Shown in pieces: positions 59,783 through 64,000 of a stretch of DNA of 64,000 nt. This stretch comes from a virus, in the IMG/VR virus record IMGVR_UViG_3300021087_000654, positions 1 to 64,000 of that record; one strand, 5' to 3'. Under the pieces are notes generated by a model that did no database searches, was not told the DNA's origin, and saw only the letters and a list, made by a program, of their open reading frames with translations. How positions within the stretch are numbered: position 1 is the first letter of the stretch; every line of letters begins with the position of its first letter. The position numbers were made by a program, and so were the translations under genes.

Positions 59783-60762
59783 TCTTTCTCCTTTCTCAAC
59801 ATTTTCTGATAGTATTGTTTATCTTGAACTCGTTGACTATTAAAACCATATAACCTTACACAGTTTGCAATCCATTCATGTCCTTTTTTATTTGGGTGTG
59901 GATTAGCGTCACTAATAACATAATCATAATTAATCATATCTCGTGGAGCTATACCTACATGTTTACCAAATATTTTATATAACTCTTTATTGTTTCTACC
60001 TTTTATTCTATCCTCATAATCTCTATTATAAGGATTAAAGGAAGAACTTGCTAAATTATTGGCTAATCTATTTTCCACTCCCCAATTTTTATGTATTTGT
60101 ACATCACCAAGAACAAAACCACCAGCTTCCTCAATGATAGGCCAACCAATAAAGTTTTTCATTTTATGGAAGTATGGTGATGTTTTAATTACATCACAAC
60201 AACTATCATATATTTTTTTAAATGGTATACCATTATCTTTATATTCTACTTCATAGATATGATCTACAAATAAAGAAATCATTTGAAAATGTCTATATGG
60301 TATTCTATTATATTCCATTAATGTTTGAAAGGCATACATGTATCTTAATGAATCTAATATCCAAAAATGTACATGACCATATAAATTAGGTCTACCATCA
60401 TCCCATTCTAATTTTCTCTTTTGCCAATTTGCTCTTTGACTTTTTGACCAGGCTGCAATACATAAACCAATTTCTTGTGGATCATGTCTCGCCACGTAAT
60501 CTTGTATTGTTGAGAATATTCCTTGTTGACCAAAACCACACTTAGCTAAACAAACTAATTCCATATCTAATTTTTTTGCTAGAAGTTGTGCCCAATTAGG
60601 AAAATCTTTAATAATTATTGGAGCACCTTCTCTTTTCATTTGGTGTGGTACAACACCATCACCTTCTTTTGCTAAAGGCGCTTCTTGTGAATTTATTAAA
60701 TCAATATAGTTAATATCTGACCAACTACAACCACCAATTACCAATTTTTTTCTATTTCTCAT
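59779..60762 (-). CDS. SGNH-hydrolase-like protein with GCS in place of GDS
   Basis: A 327-residue paralogue of the 26337-27170 protein. Shared boxes include LxxMELVCLxKxGxGxQ, LxIAAWSxSxRxxW, YAFQTLMEYNRIPYRHFQM and a C-terminal NPHPNKKGHEW. At block I it has IGGCSWSD, so the usual Asp of GDS is Cys (serine 13 kept). That may mark a changed or lost hydrolase activity, or a variant oxyanion region. It lies in an operon with a cytidylyltransferase and a secreted thioredoxin. Confidence 0.7.
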   Translation of the reverse strand: MRNRKKLVIGGCSWSDINYIDLINSQEAPLAKEGDGVVPHQMKREGAPIIIKDFPNWAQLLAKKLDMELVCLAKCGFGQQGIFSTIQDYVARHDPQEIGLCIAAWSKSQRANWQKRKLEWDDGRPNLYGHVHFWILDSLRYMYAFQTLMEYNRIPYRHFQMISLFVDHIYEVEYKDNGIPFKKIYDSCCDVIKTSPYFHKMKNFIGWPIIEEAGGFVLGDVQIHKNWGVENRLANNLASSSFNPYNRDYEDRIKGRNNKELYKIFGKHVGIAPRDMINYDYVISDANPHPNKKGHEWIANCVRLYGFNSQRVQDKQYYQKMLRKEKE

Positions 60763-61093
60763 TTAAAAATATATCCTTTACTCTCCTATAAAATCTTTCT
60801 TTATTACTATAACCTACAAGTCTAACTAATTCTTTTCTACCATTCCATATTATAAATGTTGGTGTTCCTCTAATAGGTTTAATTCTGTTTTGAGCATACG
60901 CTTCTTTAAACCATTCAGGCTGATTATATAGATTAATAATAACCAAAGGTAATTCTTTGTTATCATAATCAATAGCAACCTCATCCATGAATTTATTACA
61001 AATGTGACATTTAGGATTGTGTGCCATTAATAATTCTAATGCTTGTATTGTTGTAGCATAAAACATTGCTAAAAGAAATACTAATATTTTCAT
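60752..61093 (-). CDS. Secreted thioredoxin-like protein
   Basis: A 113-residue protein with a signal peptide (MKILVFLLAMFYATTIQA, cleavage after about 18) and a thioredoxin fold: KCHICNKF with active-site C29-x-x-C32, and GTPTFIIW with the cis-proline. The likely location is the periplasm. Such proteins reduce or form disulfides in partner proteins. It is coupled by overlap both to the SPASM-like gene upstream (one base) and the SGNH-like gene downstream (11 bases). Confidence 0.85.
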   Translation of the reverse strand: MKILVFLLAMFYATTIQALELLMAHNPKCHICNKFMDEVAIDYDNKELPLVIINLYNQPEWFKEAYAQNRIKPIRGTPTFIIWNGRKELVRLVGYSNKERFYRRVKDIFLNEK

Positions 61094-61491
61094 TATTTTT
61101 TCTCCACACTTGTTGCTACACCTTTTTCAGTATCTATCCATTCTACCACTTGTGTATATTTTTTTAACTTAGCACATGTAGTCCTACATGCATTTGGTCC
61201 TATATTATTTGATAAGTCTTTTGCAAATTGTTTCCATTGTTTTGATTTTAATATATCTTCTATTTTATTGTTATCATTTATAACACTTGCGTTCAACATA
61301 TCTTTCATTAATGGGTCGTTCATTGTTTCTGGATCGTCCATTCTACAACAAGGTAGTAATACACCTTGATTAGTAACTGCTAAAGCAATTGCGTCTTTAA
61401 AACATAAAGGGTCTAACTCAACATCTCCTTCTGCTCTAGATGTTAGATTTAATAAATCAACACCTAAAGAGTTATCGGTAACTTTAGTCAT
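61093..61491 (-). CDS. SPASM-like Fe-S partner protein, split pair copy 3
   Basis: A 132-residue relative of the 23565 and 24583 proteins: C30 (LDPLCFKDA), NQGVLLPCCRMDD (C48, C49) and ACRTTCAK (C102, C106). The third Cys of the CCxC in the other two copies is missing here (CCRM). It overlaps the radical SAM gene by 8 bases, the same coupled layout as in the island although 37 kb away and on the opposite strand. Confidence 0.75.
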   Translation of the reverse strand: MTKVTDNSLGVDLLNLTSRAEGDVELDPLCFKDAIALAVTNQGVLLPCCRMDDPETMNDPLMKDMLNASVINDNNKIEDILKSKQWKQFAKDLSNNIGPNACRTTCAKLKKYTQVVEWIDTEKGVATSVEKK

Positions 61492-62167
61492 TTATTGTCC
61501 TTTTTGTTTTAGGCATTAACCAATCATCATCATCTGTCCATCTTGCACTATTAATTAATATAAAATTAACATCAGCCTCTTTGGCCATTTTCATTGCCTC
61601 ATCAAGACTATGTTCATTATAACTGAATATAATAAATTGCCATAAAGGTTTAGTTTGTAAATACTTTTTACTTTCTAACATTATATTAAATAGTTTTCTA
61701 CCATCTTGGTTTACTCTGTACTTATGACTTTCTTCAGGTATGCCATCTATACCAAATATCCAATTTGCTTTAGGGTTTGCCTTAAAGGCCTCTATATAAT
61801 GTTTCATAGGTTTTAAAGATGAAGCTAAATGTACTTCAACTTTAGTACCACGTTCTTTTGTGATTTTTAATAATTCGTTTATTTGTGGGTGATGTATTGG
61901 GTCTGAATATTGGCCACAAAAAGATATTCGTGGAAACCAATCCAATATTTTATTAAATTCAGGTATTGTTAAATCTCTGCCTGGTACTTTTAGGCCTTTA
62001 CTTGTAAAACTTCTTTGTCTACCACAACGTAAACACTCTAACGGACATCTATGAGATAAATCAATATTTAATCTCTTATGTCTTCTATCAAAAAAGGAAT
62101 TTTCCTTTATCTTGATACCGTGTTGTATCTCTGTACCTTCAATCTTTTCTCTATTTGTTTCAGCCAT
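61484..62167 (-). CDS. Radical SAM core protein, split pair copy 3
   Basis: A 227-residue radical SAM core with C41/C45/C48 (SHRCPLECLRCGRQ), FCGQYSDPIHHPQI in place of GGEP, and GIDGIPEESHKYRVNQ as in copies 1 and 2, with an extra N-terminal 22 residues. No C-terminal SPASM region; the partner is the downstream gene. CATAAATA 10 bases before the ATG is a weak late-box candidate. Confidence 0.82.
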   Translation of the reverse strand: MAETNREKIEGTEIQHGIKIKENSFFDRRHKRLNIDLSHRCPLECLRCGRQRSFTSKGLKVPGRDLTIPEFNKILDWFPRISFCGQYSDPIHHPQINELLKITKERGTKVEVHLASSLKPMKHYIEAFKANPKANWIFGIDGIPEESHKYRVNQDGRKLFNIMLESKKYLQTKPLWQFIIFSYNEHSLDEAMKMAKEADVNFILINSARWTDDDDWLMPKTKRTIND

Positions 62168-62185
62168 AATATAAAACTATTTATG

Positions 62186-62509
62186 TTAGATACTAAATGA
62201 TGTTCCACAACCACATGATGATTTAGTATTAGGGTTTTTAAAATGGAAAGAACTACCAAAGATTTCTTCTTTGTAATCCAACTCCATACCTGCGACATAT
62301 ATTTCAAATAGATTATCTATTACTACTAGATTGTCAACTATAATATCATCTTTAGTTGGTGTCTTTTCAAAGTCGTTTGGTATAAATGACCATTCGTATT
62401 CGTGACCTGCACAGCCACCACCTTTGACTTCTAGTCTAACATAATCTACTTTATGTTTTGCTTTTAAATTATTTAAATGTGCTTTCGCACCTTCTGTTAA
62501 TGTAATCAT
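62186..62509 (-). CDS. A-type Fe-S carrier (IscA/ErpA/HesB-like)
   Basis: A 107-residue Fe-S carrier. The three conserved cysteines are C33 (KGGGCAGHEY) and C99/C101 (SSCGCGTSF), the standard C-x-n-CxC set. This family carries clusters to apoproteins. It sits directly upstream (minus orientation) of the third split radical SAM pair and joins the SufT-like protein as a second Fe-S helper. Similar genes are known in marine T4-like phages. Confidence 0.93.
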   Translation of the reverse strand: MITLTEGAKAHLNNLKAKHKVDYVRLEVKGGGCAGHEYEWSFIPNDFEKTPTKDDIIVDNLVVIDNLFEIYVAGMELDYKEEIFGSSFHFKNPNTKSSCGCGTSFSI

Positions 62510-62518
62510 AATTTTCCT

Positions 62519-62791
62519 TTAGATAGGCATACCAGTTTGTTTACCTATTTTAGGCTCTTCACCTAATATACTTCTATCTTGTTCTGTAGTATTATTTAGG
62601 TAAGTTTCATATTGCTCTTTTGTTAAACAATAACATTGTCCTCTACTATTAGGATACTTCTTATTATATTCACTTGCAACCACCACCGATGTCTGATAAC
62701 AACTATCATATGTTTCAAATGGTACTTCGTTGTGTATCGTCTGACAAGCAGTCCCTATACACATCATAATAACAAGAAAAAATTCTCCCAT
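62519..62791 (-). CDS. Small secreted cysteine-containing protein
   Basis: A 90-residue protein with a hydrophobic N-terminus (MGEFFLVIMMCIGTA) that looks like a signal peptide, then cysteines C16, C31, C53 and C55. No family is recognised. It may be a periplasmic partner of the thioredoxin gene nearby. GGAGG lies about 10 bases upstream of the ATG. Confidence 0.6.
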   Translation of the reverse strand: MGEFFLVIMMCIGTACQTIHNEVPFETYDSCYQTSVVVASEYNKKYPNSRGQCYCLTKEQYETYLNNTTEQDRSILGEEPKIGKQTGMPI

Positions 62792-62811
62792 TTTTCGTTC
62801 CTCCTAGAACT

Positions 62812-62837
62812 ATCGGAACTTAATTCCGATTTTTTTT
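62812..62837 (+). terminator. Possible plus-strand terminator
   Basis: ATCGGAA-CTTAA-TTCCGAT followed by seven T on the plus strand: perfect 7-bp stem and T tract. No plus-strand gene ends here, so it could block antisense read-through. The same bases encode the last codons of the minus gene 62820-63137, so it may be a coding coincidence. Confidence 0.4.
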
Positions 62838-63137
62838 ACTTTTATGGCTCAACTCACTTTCATATTGTTCTAATAGCTTTTTACAGATACCATACCAATA
62901 GATACCCGAGTCTCTTAGCATTTCATTGGAAGATCGTAGACGTTCCAACTTGCGTTCTAAAACATCAAGACGGACCTTTGTTAACTTCTTCGTGCCATTA
63001 TGTAAATGTTCAAGAGTGGTAATTATATTATCAATGTCTGTACACGTATAATTCGGTACTTTAGGTGCCTTCTTCTTAAATGCAAGTAGAGCATACTTAA
63101 TATCCTGGTATGTTACTTTGCCTGTATTTCGTGCCAT
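62820..63137 (-). CDS. Hypothetical protein
   Basis: A 105-residue charged, helical protein (TDIDNIITTLEHLHNG, RLDVLERKLERLRSSNEML), likely a coiled coil, with a basic C-terminus (SHKSKKNRN). No family recognised. It has its own late box (63226-63233) and AAAGGGAA before the ATG. The leader starts with a hairpin. Confidence 0.65.
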   Translation of the reverse strand: MARNTGKVTYQDIKYALLAFKKKAPKVPNYTCTDIDNIITTLEHLHNGTKKLTKVRLDVLERKLERLRSSNEMLRDSGIYWYGICKKLLEQYESELSHKSKKNRN

Positions 63138-63204
63138 GTATTCCCTTTACGGTTATTTTTTTATCAATAAACCAAATCAGAAATATTAGATATAGAATGA
63201 AATA

Positions 63205-63220
63205 GTTGGTAAATACCAAC
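63205..63220 (-). promoter_or_regulatory. Hairpin at the exact predicted 5' end of a late message
   Basis: GTTGGTA / TACCAAC (16-base inverted repeat GTTGGTATTTACCAAC on the minus strand). Its first base is +1 if the late box at 63226-63233 is used with T4 spacing. Confidence 0.5.
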
Positions 63221-63225
63221 ACTTA

Positions 63226-63233
63226 TATTTATA
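63226..63233 (-). promoter_or_regulatory. T4-type late promoter box
   Basis: Perfect minus-strand TATAAATA, giving a leader of about 83 bases for the gene at 62820-63137. Confidence 0.7.
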
Positions 63234-63362
63234 TTAGATTAGTGTTAAAAGTGTAAATTGTTTTTGCGAATAGTAATCAAGTGTCCGGCCTATAGGGCTT
63301 TGGAGCCTTCCTTGAAACTCAACACCGTTATATATGCTTTGTAAGATTTATAGACCTAGTGT

Positions 63363-63452
63363 CTAATAGAATAATAATAATAGGGATAGAAATACTGTTA
63401 TAATGGCCAGCAACCCACAAATGTAATAAAACTTATTTGCCAGGTTTTTCAT
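63363..63452 (-). CDS. Tiny membrane peptide (tentative)
   Basis: A 29-residue frame with one hydrophobic helix (YYICGLLAIITVFLSLLLLFY). It starts within the end of the tiny frame at 63433-63534 (20-base overlap). No Shine-Dalgarno is obvious. Paired tiny membrane peptides of this type occur in T4-like phages, but support here is slight. Confidence 0.35.
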   Translation of the reverse strand: MKNLANKFYYICGLLAIITVFLSLLLLFY

Positions 63453-63534
63453 TGTTCCACATAATCAGTAATGCGAGTACTAATAAAAAAGGAAGACTTA
63501 TCAATAATAAATTTATAGTTAAATCCATTAACAT
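63433..63534 (-). CDS. Tiny membrane peptide (tentative)
   Basis: A 33-residue frame with one hydrophobic helix (LTINLLLISLPFLLVLALLIMW) and a charged end (NNEKPGK). A perfect late box (63544-63551) lies 9 bases before the ATG, allowing only a 4-base leader. A second ATG at codon 3 is an alternative. Confidence 0.4.
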   Translation of the reverse strand: MLMDLTINLLLISLPFLLVLALLIMWNNEKPGK

Positions 63535-63543
63535 ATCTTATAC

Positions 63544-63551
63544 TATTTATA
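63544..63551 (-). promoter_or_regulatory. T4-type late promoter box
   Basis: Perfect minus-strand TATAAATA upstream of the tiny membrane peptide frames. Confidence 0.55.
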
Positions 63552-63726
63552 TGATAAAGTCAATGCTCCAAGCTATCAACTTCCAGTTGACTACCACCGG
63601 CCACCGAAATCCTGGAGGAAAAAAATAAGATAAAGGATAATGCTAATGATTGTTATTGCAAATATAGATTAAATCTGGCCACCTCCAAATCAATAGCGCC
63701 GGCATATATGAAAAATTTTATGTGGT
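63552..63726. other. Non-coding stretch after gp5
   Basis: Between the gp5 stop and the late box at 63544 there are GC-richer patches (CCACCGGCCACCG, GCGCCGGC), unusual in this AT-rich genome, and a small CAACT/AGTTG hairpin. No gene or clear terminator was found. Confidence 0.4.
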
Positions 63727-64000
63727 TTAAGGATTCAAATCAATAGTAGCCCCTCTATGTATTACTGCACCTGTTGTGTTAGATGTTTTAGTACCTGCTA
63801 CGTCTTCTTGTTTATTTCCTTCTACTGATATTGTGTAATTGCCACCCACTTTAAGATTGTAATCGCCACTGCTAACGGCATTAATACGGCCATCTTTGGT
63901 CACCATATTAATATCTCCTTTGTCTACTTGTATGTTCACATTGGCATTTGCGCCCACGTGAATGTCATAGTGGTTGTCCTCAAAGCCATCTTTGTTAATG
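63727..64000 (-). CDS. gp5: Baseplate central spike gp5-like, C-terminal end (5' end outside window)
   Basis: The frame is open from the window edge (base 64000) to a stop at 63727, 90 codons. The sequence DNHYDIHVGANANVNIQVDKG, INMVTKDGRINAVSSGDYNLKVGGNYTISVEGN is a repetitive beta-helix typical of the gp5/VgrG spike C-terminus. It ends with AVIHRGATIDLNP, the blunt end onto which a PAAR tip (57603-57902) docks. A GTG within the frame (63957) is not the true start. The lysozyme and hub domains lie outside the window. Confidence 0.85.
   Translation of the reverse strand, partial: INKDGFEDNHYDIHVGANANVNIQVDKGDINMVTKDGRINAVSSGDYNLKVGGNYTISVEGNKQEDVAGTKTSNTTGAVIHRGATIDLNP

Larger units (their letters stand above)
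63138..63362. other. Non-coding stretch with a late promoter and hairpins
   Basis: Apart from the late box and its leader hairpin, this stretch holds CCTATAGG and GGGCTTTGGAGCCT inverted repeats (about 63285-63315) but no convincing gene. A small RNA or processing signal is possible but unsupported. Confidence 0.4.

Noticed and set aside
62636-63022. Plus-strand 128-codon frame
   Set aside because: Antisense to the two minus-strand genes 62519-62791 and 62820-63137, which have better starts and coding character.
63281-63345. tRNA-like or small RNA gene around the CCTATAGG palindrome
   Set aside because: No cloverleaf could be folded by eye, no anticodon arm or CCA-type end, and no promoter clearly assigned to it.

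Overview
The window is a block of the genome of an AT-rich marine T4-like myovirus of the cyanophage/pelagiphage type. The evidence is an almost intact T4 order of packaging, neck and tail genes (13-14-15-16-x-17-18-19-20, all on the minus strand), a second baseplate block (gp5 end, PAAR, 25, 6, 7-like, 8-like) and T4-type late promoter boxes (TATAAATA). No tRNA, integrase, insertion sequence, CRISPR array or photosynthesis gene was seen. The host cannot be read from the sequence.

Layout. (1) 1-8931, minus: portal (cut by the window edge), tail tube, sheath, large terminase, a small ParB-like protein, small terminase, tail completion and neck proteins. (2) 8950-16041, minus: five virion or fibre proteins, three with long collagen-like Gly-X-Y repeats. 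(3) 16109-16120: a palindromic, back-to-back late promoter that divides the fibre genes from plus-strand genes. (4) 16159-41932: mostly plus-strand accessory island, with a short minus block at 19637-21964. Most junctions overlap by 1-17 bases, so it reads as translationally coupled operons. It holds glycosyltransferases, five radical SAM proteins including two split radical SAM/SPASM-like pairs, a DegT aminotransferase, two nitroreductase-like proteins, RibB, two QueC-like PP-loop proteins, SufT-like and carbamoyltransferase proteins, an ATP-grasp, an SDR, a MOSC protein and a kinase fusion. Two small 2OG-oxygenase-like proteins flank or lie in it. (5) 41907-58453, minus: epimerase, more virion proteins including a 2024-residue DUF4815-type protein, baseplate wedge genes, gp25, PAAR and several very small genes. 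(6) 58461-59375, plus: three small probable early genes behind a near-consensus sigma70 promoter. (7) 59372-64000, minus: cytidylyltransferase, SGNH-like protein, secreted thioredoxin, a third split radical SAM pair, an A-type Fe-S carrier, small unknowns, a gap with possible tiny membrane peptides, and the C-terminus of gp5.

How the genes may work together. The island looks like a phage-carried biosynthetic cluster: sugar or amino-sugar chemistry (DegT, epimerase, cytidylyltransferase, carbamoyltransferase, glycosyltransferases) combined with radical SAM, PP-loop, ATP-grasp and nitroreductase chemistry, with Fe-S (SufT, A-type carrier) and flavin (RibB) support. Many members occur as diverged pairs: radical SAM/SPASM, nitroreductase, PP-loop, 2OG oxygenase, SGNH, GT-A. 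Its product is unknown. One testable idea is decoration of the collagen-like fibres, because the first glycosyltransferase shares the divergent late promoter with the fibre genes. The regulatory layer is also notable: at three minus-strand genes the late box lies exactly where the message would start at the A of the ATG (leaderless), and at two others the predicted message begins with a hairpin.
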